A stretch of 64,000 nucleotides of DNA from Agelas oroides (taxonomy: Eukaryota; Porifera; Demospongiae; Agelasida; Agelasidae): positions 10,266,118 to 10,330,117 of the forward strand of contig OX422185.1 in assembly GCA_949130485.1 (NCBI GenBank), given 5' to 3'. The translations under genes were made by a program, and so were the position numbers. This document shows positions 1 to 10,083 of the stretch, piece by piece; position 1 is the stretch's first letter, and every line of letters starts with the position of its first letter. Under the pieces are notes generated by a model. The model had not been told where the DNA came from and did no database searches. It saw only the letters and a program-made list of their open reading frames with translations.

Positions 1-711
1 ACTGCAGAGAAATTGTTGAAAATTTCAGCTCAAAATAGCTTCATTCTACCTTCCGCAAAATGGCACAAAGTTACACTGTTCACTACCAGCCGGCTCAGTG
101 CGGCTCGCATATGAATCTAATTATGCCTAAAGCTGCCCGAGTACGTCAACAGTGAATTATTAGCGAGCCCTCAGGTCCACTTCAGGAAATTCAGTGTTGG
201 ATCAAGCCGAGAGAGAGGGTAAAAGGTCAGCTCGTCGATCTTCAGGCTGTCAGACTTGTTACAGATAGTAATTGGACTCTGTACCATCGCTAGCATAGAG
301 ATAGTAGCACTAAAAAAATAGCTACCGCCACGTGCTTGTCATCCTTTCCACTGTACTCTATGCATTTAGATTTACACACGAGACACTCGCTGAGGCTAGC
401 TATGACGACGCCACAGCTCGTACTGGTGTAAGTTACATAGCCTACTTCACACGACCTACGTGGCAAACACGGAACCACACTTAAGGCTCTACACTAATTG
501 CAAATGTAATCGAATTAAGCGGTCAGGTAATTAGATAAACCCAGAGGCGCGCGTAGAGGCGTGCGCACACTTGTACAGATTCGCCAAAAAAAAACTGAGC
601 CAGCCTTACTGCACTGAGAACCAGTGCCAGAATAGGATATGGCAAAACTCGAGTGCAGGTTTTGGAAATAGTTGAGGAAGTGGCTACCGTATTTTTTCAA
701 ATAAAACGCAT
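1..711. other. No gene recognised
   Basis: Open frames here are short and show no domain I know. I see no convincing exon with splice sites, RNA gene or transposon end. The right edge is the left copy of the target duplication of the next element. Confidence 0.5.
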
Positions 712-720
712 GATCCAATC

Positions 721-1330
721 TAGCCTCGTTCCCGGCGCGCGAAAAACGGAGAAGCGCCTGGTACACACTGTTTGCGCATGCGTTTAATCTCCCCAAGATG
801 TGGGGACTCCGGACTATTTTCTGATTCTTCCGTGACATGTGACGTCATGTAGAGTTCGGACTCGATATAGTAAACTTGTCAGGATAATATAATGGCGTGT
901 AATGAAAGTTCGGATTTTCAGCAAGCGATTTCTCAAGCCCTTCAGCGACTTGCGACTCCAAGTATGGTTCTCTAAACTTTCAACTCTCCGCTTGCACTTC
1001 GAACACATGAGATTCGGTAAGCCGTCGTCATCGTTCAACGTTATATCCAACAGAGCGCTTATCCTTGATGCTAGTCTTTCCTGGCTAGCTTTTTTACCAA
1101 ACAATGCTACTCTATGGTAGCTGTAAGCTACAGAGGATCCGCAAAAGAGGCACACCGATGCCATTTTCGCTAACTGGGCCACGTCGGGATGTTTACTACT
1201 TAAATTTTTTGTCAGAGCACACGCCCCTAAACAGAGTAAACGTCATAAACGTGAGCAACGCCATTTTTAATTAATCGGAAGCGCATCAGTGTGTACCAGG
1301 CGCTCTTCCTCCGCGCTGGGCACCTGGCTA
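721..1330. mobile_element. TIR DNA transposon with 9-bp TSD (TAGCC family), carrying a zinc-finger ORF
   Basis: The 610-bp element is flanked by identical 9-bp direct repeats GATCCAATC (712-720 and 1331-1339). Its ends are imperfect inverted repeats of about 45-50 bp that start TAGCC; the inner part, CAGTGTGTACCAGGCGC at 1287-1303, has its exact reverse complement at 754-770. The interior holds a ZAD-like ORF on the minus strand. The TSD plus TIR make the insertion secure. The superfamily is not certain: 9-bp duplications fit MULE or Merlin types, and no transposase is visible. Much smaller elements with the same TAGCCTCGTTCCC end occur elsewhere in the window (for example 58805-58837 and 54466-54512). 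Confidence 0.85.
814..1182 (-). CDS. ZAD-like (zf-AD) zinc-finger N-terminal fragment inside a transposon
   Basis: This 122-residue ORF starts MAQLAKMASVCLFC. It has two Cys pairs spaced as in a zinc-finger-associated (ZAD) domain: C11-x2-C14 and C60-x2-C63, separated by a helical, charged stretch with an LFG motif. After about residue 71 the reading frame becomes implausible; an alternative frame continues with an acidic helical segment, so a small frameshift or an exon boundary probably lies near 970. The ORF is wholly inside the 610-bp element and reads toward its left end. ZAD domains normally mediate dimerisation of C2H2 zinc-finger transcription factors; no C2H2 array follows here. Either the element captured a first exon, or this is a shortened protein of the element itself. 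A second Met at residue 7 is an equally possible start. Confidence 0.45.
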   Translation of the reverse strand: MAQLAKMASVCLFCGSSVAYSYHRVALFGKKASQERLASRISALLDITLNDDDGLPNLMCSKCKRRVESLENHTWSRKSLKGLRNRLLKIRTFITRHYIILTSLLYRVRTLHDVTCHGRIRK

Positions 1331-1433
1331 GATCCAATCTAGCGCAAGAAATTCAATTCTGGGAATTTATGGGTGGATCCAACTTAGCGCAAGCCGCCAC
1401 TAATTAATTTTGGGCTGATCCAATTTACCGCAA
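1331..1433 (+). repeat. Three spaced direct repeats of GATCCAAYYTAGCGCAA
   Basis: Copies lie at 1331-1347, 1376-1392 and 1417-1433 (the third is degenerate), 45 and 41 bp apart, just upstream of the transposase remnant. The TAGCC element at 721-1330 inserted inside the first copy and duplicated part of it. Spacing and position resemble subterminal transposase-binding repeats of the pogo-like element, but that role is inferred. Confidence 0.55.
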
Positions 1434-1705
1434 TACCAGGAATGAAGCCTCTCAGTTGTCACTCCTTTGTGACAACAAAGGGCGGTCAAGAACAATTTCC
1501 AGGAACAAGAGCTACCGTATTTCTTCGATCAGACGACGCGGCTACTCGTTGTACGTTTCTGTGTGGCTACTATTCGAGGGCGGCGTTTATTTCATTGGAA
1601 AGCCCGCAGACATCAATGACGGCTGGATAGGGTAACGTACGAGCGATACAGCGACGACTGTTAGATGCTGGCAGTAGTACACGCGGTACTAAGAAAGGGA
1701 TAAAA

Positions 1706-1924
1706 ATGAAGAAACACATCACTGACGGTTGGTTCAGGAGGTTCAAGGCAAAGGTACCTCAGATAACACTTCGTAGAGGTGATCCGTATGCCAATGTTCA
1801 TGCCAATTGTTCAAACAGGGAGACTTACCGGAACTACTTTGAACTATTGAAGAAGGTACTGGATAAGCATGACCTGACAGATAAACCTGGACAAATCTAT
1901 AATTGTGACGAGACAGGCATGCCA

Positions 1925-1925
<1 letters not shown>
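1706..1925 (+). pseudogene. pogo/Tigger-like DDE transposase, 5' part (interrupted)
   Basis: The frame encodes the end of the DNA-binding region (WFRRFKAKVPQITLRRG) and runs into the catalytic domain, ending YNCDETGMP, the first-aspartate motif of DDE_1 (CENP-B/jerky/Tigger-like) transposases. It stops abruptly at the (TTA)n tail of a LINE inserted on the opposite strand. The same protein resumes at 7227, about 5.3 kb away. Upstream, 1442-1700 is too decayed to assign the psq/CENP-B helix-turn-helix. The element is dead. Confidence 0.85.
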
Positions 1926-1961
<36 letters not shown>

Positions 1962-1962
1962 T
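1926..1962 (-). repeat. (AAT)n 3' tail of the LINE
   Basis: About a dozen TTA triplets on the plus strand, i.e. AAT/ATA repeats at the retrotransposon 3' end. Microsatellite tails instead of poly(A) are common in the CR1/L2/I-like groups. Confidence 0.8.
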
Positions 1963-2109
1963 TTCACTTTACAGCATTGCGTAAGTGGTGATATAAGAGA
2001 TTTGGTGAAAGAGAGATGGTACAAATCATTGCATGCTGACAGACTGACACCTACTACAGGTGTAGCTGAAGAGTTGTTACATAAAACTAAAATATTTGTA
2101 CAAGGATAG

Positions 2110-4956
2110 TTACAGTTGACACTTGGCGCATGGGCACAACAGATGAAAAGAACATACATTTTTGGCGTAAAAGTTTGAGCAAAAGTTTGACCACAAATGG
2201 TTTAAAAGTAGGTGTTTGATAGATGGGAGTGATAAAGACAGGTCTATCCGAGGAAACAGGTTCCTCAAACGCACAATTCTGTTAAAATAAAAGTGTCTTG
2301 GGGTTGATAATCGACAGAACTTGTGTCTGAGTTTTCCATTTGAGGAGGCACGTGTGGTGGAGGTGACAAACTCGACGTAATCATGAATGATTAAATTGTC
2401 CATAGGATTTTTAAAGCATTTTACAAGAAACATCATATCCTGAAGTTCATACCAGTGCATTAGAGGGAGGAGGTTTAATGATAGGAGCCTGGTTTTGTAA
2501 TCATGTGAATAGTCCTGCAAGATAAACTTGGTTGCACGACGTTGAATTCTTTCAAAGTTTCTGATATCTTTAATTAATCGTGGTCTCCAGAGTTGAGAGC
2601 AGTAGGAAAGTTTAGATTTTACTAGAGATAGGTATAACTGTTTCCTGGTTGCAACCGAGGATGAGCTAGATATTGAACGACGAATCAGGTGAAGAGTGCG
2701 ATAGGCTTTGGAACAGATGAGGTCATAATGGTTTGACCAAGAGAGATCACTTGAGGCAACAATGCCTAAGTCTCTGTGGCAAGGAAGGAATTGAATCATG
2801 GTTTCATCGACTTTGTAGACTGAGGGTAGTGGGGTTTTGGGAGACAGAGAGAACCGAATAGCAGCACACTTGGCTGTATTTAGAGATAATTTCCATACTT
2901 TGCACCAGGCCACTAGTTGATCAATGTCAGATTGTAGGAGAGGATCTGAAGTGCTTGCAAGATTTGCAAGTATGGACTTGATGAATTTGGTGTCGTCCGC
3001 AAATAGATAGATTGAGGCATAGTCAATATTATTAGGGAGGTCGTTTATGTACACCAGAAAAAGTAAAGGTCCGACAATGCTTCCTTGGGGTACCCCGGAT
3101 AGCACCGGGAGACTCTGAGATGAATGTTCATTGATGTTTACATAGTGTTGTCGGTTTGTTAGATAGGATTTAAACCAGAACCATAAAGGTCCAGTAATAC
3201 TGATTGTCCAAAGTTTGTACAATAGTTCTTCATGAGGTATGCTATCAAAAGCTTTTTTGAAGTCAAAGTAGACTGTATTGACTGCTTGTCCTTCTTCAAT
3301 TGATGTGAAGATTTCGTTGAATGATACTAGTAATTGAGTCAAACAGGATCTGTTACGTAGGAATCCAAATTGGTGCTTAGAGAGACGTGGTCTGATGAAA
3401 GGGATGATCTTTACATAAATTATCTTTTCTAGTACTTTAGATAAGATACACAGTAAGGAGATAGGTCTATAGTTTTCAACATAGAGAGGATTTTCTTTTT
3501 TGAAAATTGGTCGAATTTTGTGGACTTTCCATTCGGTTGGAAGCGATTGGTTTTGGATACAGGCTTGGAAAAGGTTTGTGACCGGTGTACACAGAGTTGC
3601 TGCACAGTGTTTTAGGATGTAGGGATGAATATTATCACAGCCGACTGCTTTGGTTGGATCAATGCTGGAGAGAGCATTGTATACATCGGTAGGAGTTATG
3701 TCAATATGGCTTAGTTGGGAAGTGGGGGTTGGGAGACATTCGACTGGAGACAGAACACAAGTACTAGAGGAGAAGGTGGAGTTGAAGAATCTGTTGAAGA
3801 GATTTGCTTGGATAATTGGATCATAGACTGGAGAAGTTTGATGAATGATGAAATTTGGTAAGGAATTGTTAAACTTGTTTAGATTTTTAAGATGCCCAAA
3901 GAGCTTTTTGGGATCTCTGGAAAAAGTTGCAGTGAGATGAGCTTCGTAGTTTGCTCTAGCAGTTTGTATTAAGGTCAGTAGTTCCAATTCCATTGTTTCC
4001 AATTGTGAGATGGAGTGAGATGTTGCAGTTTTTCTAATACGACGACGGAGAGTGCGAATGCAGTTCAATTTGTGTCTAATGCAGGGTGTAAAGTACCTTG
4101 GGTATTTTCTTTGAGAATAATTGGTTTTTGGGACATGACGGAGACAGGCATTGGTAATGTCGAGTTTTAGGTCATACCAATAGGAATTCAGATCAGAGAT
4201 GAAAACTGAGTAGTATAAGTCTGAGTTTGCAAAGTGTCTGTTCAATTCAGTTAAATTGGCTTTGGAGTAGTTTAAGGCACAAAAGGGATTTGTGGGAGAT
4301 TTTCTTGAGTGCCTATTTTTGGATGATGAGTGAATACAGTAAGATATAAGGTAATGATCTGATTGAGATGCACAAATAATACTGTCAACAGAAACATTTG
4401 AGATTCTAGATGGTGAATTTGACAAAACTAAGTCAAGAATATTTCCACAACGATGAGTGGGCTGGGTGATCAATTGAATAAAATTTTTAGCACAGATTTG
4501 ATCTACCAAGCATGATGAAGAGGAGGATGAAGCAGAGAATGAGGACCAATTGGTGTCAGGCATATTTAGGTCACCAGTTATGATGATGTCACAATCAGTT
4601 GACAGTGAATTTATGAAGTCAACAACTTCTTGTAAATACAAGTCAATGCTACCAGGTGGGATATACAAACAGATAAGTAAAATTTTTGGGGAGATGTATA
4701 ATTCGACAGATATTAATTCTAATGAGGTAGAAGAGAAATGAAGTTTAGAGGGTATTGTGTTTGAAACAGCTATCATGACACCTCCTCCACGGGAACCTCT
4801 ATCACGGCGGTAGATGGTGTAATTTTCAGGTGCAATCTCATTATTGACAACAAATTCAGTTAACCAGGTTTCAGTGATACAAAAAACATCTAGCGATTTG
4901 CAATAGATTAGTGATTGAAACTGTAATTTATTGACTAAACTACGAGCATTCCACAT
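2110..4956 (-). CDS. LINE ORF2: APE endonuclease-reverse transcriptase (948 aa)
   Basis: The intact 948-residue ORF combines an N-terminal apurinic-like endonuclease and a reverse transcriptase, the two activities for target-primed reverse transcription. Endonuclease motifs seen in order are NARSL (residues 3-7), TETWL (about 28-32), RGGGV, TGDLN (about 125) and SDH near residue 200. RT motifs are RPIFKK, NYRPISLL, FDFKKAFDS (about 560), SGVPQGSIVGP and FADDT (catalytic Asp pair near 653). The C-terminal thumb-like region with ERIQRRATKFI is typical of CR1/L2-like elements. There is no RNase H domain. The frame stays open a few codons upstream of the first Met and lies just past the ORF1 stop, so reinitiation or frameshifting could start it. 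All motif residues appear present, so the protein could still be functional in trans. Confidence 0.9.
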   Translation of the reverse strand: MWNARSLVNKLQFQSLIYCKSLDVFCITETWLTEFVVNNEIAPENYTIYRRDRGSRGGGVMIAVSNTIPSKLHFSSTSLELISVELYISPKILLICLYIPPGSIDLYLQEVVDFINSLSTDCDIIITGDLNMPDTNWSSFSASSSSSSCLVDQICAKNFIQLITQPTHRCGNILDLVLSNSPSRISNVSVDSIICASQSDHYLISYCIHSSSKNRHSRKSPTNPFCALNYSKANLTELNRHFANSDLYYSVFISDLNSYWYDLKLDITNACLRHVPKTNYSQRKYPRYFTPCIRHKLNCIRTLRRRIRKTATSHSISQLETMELELLTLIQTARANYEAHLTATFSRDPKKLFGHLKNLNKFNNSLPNFIIHQTSPVYDPIIQANLFNRFFNSTFSSSTCVLSPVECLPTPTSQLSHIDITPTDVYNALSSIDPTKAVGCDNIHPYILKHCAATLCTPVTNLFQACIQNQSLPTEWKVHKIRPIFKKENPLYVENYRPISLLCILSKVLEKIIYVKIIPFIRPRLSKHQFGFLRNRSCLTQLLVSFNEIFTSIEEGQAVNTVYFDFKKAFDSIPHEELLYKLWTISITGPLWFWFKSYLTNRQHYVNINEHSSQSLPVLSGVPQGSIVGPLLFLVYINDLPNNIDYASIYLFADDTKFIKSILANLASTSDPLLQSDIDQLVAWCKVWKLSLNTAKCAAIRFSLSPKTPLPSVYKVDETMIQFLPCHRDLGIVASSDLSWSNHYDLICSKAYRTLHLIRRSISSSSSVATRKQLYLSLVKSKLSYCSQLWRPRLIKDIRNFERIQRRATKFILQDYSHDYKTRLLSLNLLPLMHWYELQDMMFLVKCFKNPMDNLIIHDYVEFVTSTTRASSNGKLRHKFCRLSTPRHFYFNRIVRLRNLFPRIDLSLSLPSIKHLLLNHLWSNFCSNFYAKNVCSFHLLCPCAKCQL

Positions 4957-4983
4957 ACCTGCTACTAGGCCCAGACCATATAG

Positions 4984-7173
4984 TCATGACTGGGAGGAAG
5001 ACTGGACTGGTGTCTTACTTTTTGAGGGAGGAGTACGTGGTTCAGGGAAATCAGGAGAAGGGTTCGCATTTGATAAATCATTAACTGAAGTCGAGTCTTC
5101 AGATGAAGCTGTACGATTTGAGTGCTGAGATTTGACTGGGTGTAGTACCGAGTTTATGACAGTGGCATGTTTCCGTTTCTTTACATAGATTGCACTACCT
5201 CTGATTTTGATATCACTGCGGTTAATACCTGAGTCAATAAGTGATCTACGTTCTTTTAGTAGTAGCGATTCAATGAGTCTTTCTTTAGGTGTGAGGTCAG
5301 CTTTTATGAAGATACCGGGTTGAGATGTTAGTTTACGTCTGTTAGAGAGTATAGATGATACTTCGGAAGATCTAGTCATTTTGACTAGGATGGGTCTAGA
5401 GCGGTCTGGTTGGTATTTTCCGAGTCGGTAGTTGTCGCGAATAGACAGTTGTGACACTTGAGTGTCGACTGAGGAGAGAATGTCGGCAACTGATTTTAGG
5501 TCACTCACCATTCTAGAGTGTTTGGGTGTGCCTTTTGGGCAATTCTTTGATACCATACAGTACAAGGTTGAATTTTTTTTCAGACTAGGTCACTGAAATA
5601 GCTGGTGTGGGTTTAGATGTAGGAGGAGGTAGTACAGGAGCAGTGTCACCTTTTAGTGCACCAGAGTAGCTTTGCGGGGGGTTTATAGCTGGTTCATTGT
5701 GTCCATCTGCGATAGGGCCGGCTGGCATTAGACTGGTGGGTACGGTAGGTACGGTTGGGGCAGTGTGGGACGAGACGGACGGGAGGGACTCTTTTAGCAG
5801 CGATAATTCGAGTTTCAGGGCTTCTACCGTGTTTTTCAGTGAGTTTATCTGCTCTTGTTGCTCTCTTCGATCACAGCAAGGGCAGAGAAAGGATTGGGCA
5901 TTTTCTTTGATGGTTTGGTATTGTTGACTGGTAACGCTAGCACAATAGCGATGTAGCCATTGCTGGCAACTTCTGGAGCAGTAGAGTAGAGGAAGTTATC
6001 GATGTTCGGACACCAGCGATAATCGGACGCTCGTACACGGATACTAAGCCACGCAGATACTGGGTTATGCCACTGAAAGGAAGGTGGAGTCCACCGTATC
6101 CGGCGACTGAAAAATGGAGCTCGATCGTCAATCTCCGCTTGTGGAAGGGGCGACAATTTCGGACCATACGATAATCGGATGAAATAATGTGTTTTCGGAC
6201 GTCGCTTCCTGCTCCCTTTCTGAAGCAACTCTCGGCAAGATTTCAGCACTGTTGGCAAGCTGCAAGACCCTGCTGCTGCACGCCTGATATTCGTCCCCGT
6301 AGCTGCCTTGGGCGCTGAGGGGTGTTGCCGAAAATTGAGTGGGTTGCTCCATCAATGATCGGACAGTGGATTTACGTATTTTTTCGCCGTGGACACCCCC
6401 AGCTATGCCATAAGTAAACAATACTAGTATCATTAGAATCCACAGGTCCTTACCAACGTAATGGTGCAAGTCTCATCTTTATGGGTTGCGTGGTTCTCGA
6501 GATACAATTGTTTTTTCGCCTTCATACGGGCCTAGTTACAGGAAACTAAATTTCTGAAGTACATGAATCAAGAACGATCGTATCTCGAGAACCACACAAC
6601 GCATTAAGACGAGACTTGCACCGATACGTTGGTAAGGACCAGTGGATTCCAATGATACTAGTATTGTTTGCATATTGCATAACTGGGGGTGTCCACGGCG
6701 AAAAAATACGTAAATCCACTGTCCGATCATTGATGGAGCAACCCACTCAATTTTCGGCAACACCCCTCCGCGCCCAAGGCAGCTATGGGGACGAATATCA
6801 GGCGTGCAGCAGCAAGGTCTTGCAGCTTGCCAACAGTGCTGAAATCTTGCCGAGAGTTGCTTCAGAAAGGGAGCAGGAAGCGGCGTCCGAAAACACATTA
6901 CTTCATCCGATTATCGTATGGTCCGAAATTGTACGTTAATCACCCCTTGCACAAGCGGGGATTGACGATCAAGCTCCATTTTTCAGTCGCCGGATACGGT
7001 GGACACCACCTTCCTTTCAGTGGCATAACCCAGTATCTGCGTGGCTTAGTATCCGTGTACGAGCGTCCGATTATCGCTGGTGTCCGAACATCGATAACTT
7101 CCTCTACTTCGTCTTTATTGACGGAGATCGGTTGGCAGCAGATGCAGCAGAGCTCTTTCTTCATGGGAGGCAT
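4984..7173 (-). pseudogene. LINE ORF1 with PHD-like zinc finger, interrupted
   Basis: ORF1 starts near 7173 (MPPMKKELCCICCQPISV). Its PHD-like Cys/His finger is cut by the foldback element at 5989-7104. Past the insertion the same frame resumes with CQQWLHRYC and later FLCPCC, then a coiled-coil-like segment (EQINSLKNTVEALKLELSLL) and a Pro/Ser-rich linker. A stop near 5593 and a one-base shift near 5540 separate this from the downstream RRM-like ORF1 core (5565-4984: RLGKY, RPILVKM, LSNRRKL). PHD fingers are known in ORF1 of CR1-like retrotransposons; they may help target or chaperone the RNP. At least three lesions make it inactive. Confidence 0.8.
5989..7104. mobile_element. 1.1-kb foldback (near-palindromic) element with TA target duplication
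   Basis: Two arms of about 525 bp (5989-6512 and 6571-7104) are inverted copies of each other around a spacer of about 58 bp. The outer ends read GAGGAAGTTATCG inward from both sides. A TA dinucleotide flanks each end (5987-5988, 7105-7106), and excising element plus one TA restores the ORF1 zinc-finger frame exactly, which confirms the boundaries. TA duplication suggests mobilisation by a Tc1/mariner-type transposase. Matching ORFs on opposite strands (for example 6128-6469 and 6616-6939) are shadows of the palindrome, not genes. Confidence 0.88.
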
Positions 7174-7195
7174 CACGTGATATGTTTCATCCGAT

Positions 7196-7197
<2 letters not shown>

Positions 7198-7226
<29 letters not shown>
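7198..7226. repeat. T29 homopolymer at the LINE 5' junction
   Basis: A run of 29 T separates the LINE leader from the resuming transposase sequence. On the LINE strand it is poly(A) at the 5' end, so it is not the usual 3' tail. It may be non-templated sequence or an expanded target-site A-tract. Confidence 0.8.
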
Positions 7227-7229
<3 letters not shown>

Positions 7230-9047
7230 ACGCCCATCCTCTCAGTGTTGTGACATCCAAGAAAGAGAAGAAGTTAAGGTGCATTCCAGAACTTCTGGTA
7301 ATAAGGCTCAAACAACAATTCTAGCGTGCGCTAATGCTGCTGGCCAGGCAATATCTCCCATGGTGATATTTGATCTTAAGAATTTGCAGCAACAGTTAAC
7401 AGAAGGTGAAGTACCAGGCACGTTGTATGGCCTTAGTGAGAAGGGGTGGATAGATGCAGACCTGTTTAATGGTTGACTTACTACACATTTCGTGAAATAT
7501 GCTACCTCTGAACGACCACTACTGTTGGTACTTGATGGTCACTCATCACACTATCAACCAGATGCCATTCGGTATGCTGCAGAACAGTTAATGTCATGTT
7601 TGCCCTCTCCCCACATACGACCGCAGATTCCCAACTGATAGATTTTGGCTATTTTCCCATTGAAGAAGATATAGTGGTCTGTCTGCCATTACTAAATACA
7701 GCAGAATCCTGGCAGAGTTATTAATCGATTGAGATTCTCTCCACTCTTTGCCAAGGCTTGGATGGCAAGCATGACACCGCATTACATCAGGGTTTAAAGT
7801 CAGCGGTATCTATCCCTACGATCATAATGCAATCCTGAAGCACTTTCCTGACGACTAATCACAGCCACCACCATCCCTTGCTAAAGAATCACCTGAAATG
7901 CCGGAGTTTGATGAAGAGCAGGAAAGGCTATTTGAGTGCCGATTTGATGTCTATAAGGATCCAGACTACATTCTGTGGTTAAAGAGCTACCATCCAAAGA
8001 GCTACCATCCAGATAGCATTCCAAACGAGCTACTTGATGGATCAAATAACTTTAATCATCCAATGTATTCGTTTGACGTACCTCTGCCCATGTTCTCCAT
8101 GACTTCCTCTCCATCAACAGCTTCAGCAACTCCCTCTCCACCCACAGTCTCAGCGACTCACGCTTTGTCCACAGCTATGGTGACTCTCCCATTGTCCACA
8201 GCTACGGTGACTCCCTTTCCACCCACAGTCTCAGCTACCCCCCCTCTGTCCACAGGTGCAGTGACTCTCCCATCATCCACAGCCACAGCGACTCCCTCCC
8301 CACTCACAGTCTCAGCTACGGTAACTCTCCTGTCGTCTAAAGCTTCAGCAGTTCCCTCTCCATCTGCAATCTCAGTGTCTGCCTGTCTCTCCTATGTCCA
8401 AGACCTCATTGATTGCTTGCCAACTACATGTGACCTCATCAGGAAATAAGATGTGCCAACCATTACGACCTAGTGGAGCTGCACGCTGCCTTACATATTC
8501 AGTTCAAGAAACATCTTCATCCCCTATGTCCATCCTGACACACATTCTTAAACATCCGACTGGAACACCTAAGACTGAAACATCAAAGTGGGTTAGTGCA
8601 GCTCGGGTTCTCACAAGCATCGAAAACTTAGCCATTCTGGAGGAAAAGCAAAGGCAAAAGCAAGCGATGGGAGAAGGGAAAGCCCAGTGCAAGAAACAGA
8701 GGGAGGAGAAGAAACAGAAACGGGAGGAGGAAAAAAAAAGAAGGCAGAAGACAAAGCCAGAAAAGCTCTGGAGAGAGCTACCTCCGAGGAAGTCCAAAAG
8801 GAAGCAAACCAATCAGCCTTCTACACCGAAGAAACGGAAGAATGCTGTCCCAAACTCAGAAGTTGATGGCATAGACTCTAATGAATGCTGTGTCTGCCAT
8901 GGGACTTACACTGAGGATGTTGAGCATAGCAATGGCAGTCAGTGGCTTCGGTGCCAATGTGGATGATGGCTTCACAAGGACTGTGTTTCTGATCTTGTTG
9001 ACTTAGCAGTAGATGATTGTTTGTGTCCCATGTGTACTGAGAAGTGA
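7227..9047 (+). pseudogene. pogo/Tigger-like transposase, 3' part with C-terminal PHD-like finger
   Basis: The catalytic domain resumes as DAHPLSVVTSKKEKKL, shifts frame by one base near 7280, and continues with SGNKAQTTILACANAAG, WIDADLFNG, LVLDGHSSHY (second catalytic Asp) and FSPLFAKAWMASMTPHYI. A stop interrupts after DLFNG (7474-7476) and further breaks follow to about 7860. A Ser/Thr/Pro-rich linker built from imperfect internal repeats spans 8080-8340. Then comes a Lys/Glu-rich basic segment (8640-8830) and a C-terminal C4HC3-type finger (CCVCHGTY ... WLRCQCG ... WLHKDC ... CPMC, 8884-9038) with an in-frame stop at 8966. A basic linker plus PHD-like finger is a recurring C-terminal layout in invertebrate Tigger-like transposases. 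Confidence 0.85.
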
Positions 9048-9920
9048 AAACATTTGTGTTCTGTAATTTGTAGTTCATTAACAAGGGTATGTCACATTTT
9101 TTTAAGGTTCCTAGGAAGCCTATCAGACTGGGAAGTAAAGCACAGTGAGTGGTCGACACAACGTCCATAGGCTGGGCAATAATGTAGAGCAAGTGATCGA
9201 CATTACGTACACTGACTTCCATGACTTCGATAACTCCCGTAACTTGTTTCTGTTCACTGCCAACGCTATACTAATTGGATAAACTTGACAGTTACTAAGT
9301 GGCATTTGGAATGACATCACTGGTACTAGTATTTGCATTGTTACCGTGGCGACCATGATGTAAGTATGGGGTGTTTTCTGCCAAGCGGTCGACTTTTGGT
9401 ATTCCATAAATGTATGGACGGTCGACATTTGGTATCAGAAGTCGATTTTTGAAGGAATTGGAATTTTGAAGGGTTTGGTATTCGGGTTCATAAATTTTCA
9501 CTCGAGTGTGCTTAACTGCCAAAGTAGAGCGTAACGTGCTGCAGATGTTGCACTATCGTCTGGTAGGAGTCAGTACATGCTACATAGCGCAGACCCACAG
9601 TTATGGCGGGAAGTTCAAAACTTGGTCGAGATTTGATCATTTACACTATATGTACATCGTGAGTAACTCTAATTGATGCACCCTCTACATGGCATCATAC
9701 ACAGATTATGAGCCTACTGAAGAACTTCAGTGAAGAGCTACAAAGTTACCTAGTTGTGTTCAGTAGAGTCTCTGACCAAGCTTCTCGTTCACCTTAACAT
9801 TAGCAGTGTACACACTTACCTTGGATCAAGTTGAGATACACGAACCTTGTATTTATCTCCTCTGAACTTAGTACATTCTGAAGTTCATGAGTGCTAATGA
9901 CATCTGCAAAACTTTCTGAA
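9048..9920. other. No gene recognised
   Basis: Non-coding sequence between the transposase relic and the CA repeat. I see no domain, splice-consistent exon or transposon end. Confidence 0.5.
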
Positions 9921-9924
9921 AACA

Positions 9925-9964
9925 TTCTGACACACATGTGCACACACACAAACACACACACACA

Positions 9965-10024
<60 letters not shown>

Positions 10025-10083
10025 CACATATATACACACACATGTGCACACACACACACATGCACACATACACACACACGCAC
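9925..10083. repeat. (CA)n microsatellite
   Basis: About 160 bp of CA/CACAT repeat with a few interruptions. Open frames in it encode only Thr-His or Cys-Val repeats and are artefacts. Confidence 0.95.

Larger units (their letters stand above)
1926..7197 (-). mobile_element. Near full-length CR1/L2-like non-LTR retrotransposon inserted in the pogo-like element
   Basis: Read on the minus strand, the order is a short 5' leader, an ORF1 with a PHD-like finger, an ORF2 with endonuclease and reverse transcriptase, and a 3' tail of (AAT)n at 1926-1962. It splits the host transposase between the residues encoded at 1925 and 7227. A 1.1-kb foldback element lies inside ORF1. Removing that leaves about 4.15 kb, a normal size for this clade. 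ORF2 is open, but ORF1 has a stop and a frameshift, so this copy is not autonomous now. No clear target duplication was found; a 29-T run adjoins the 5' end. Confidence 0.88.

Noticed and set aside
5845-7180. Similar ORFs on both strands (MHHYVGKD/MHRYVGKD types)
   Set aside because: They arise from the palindromic foldback element; no domain and no consistent third-codon bias.
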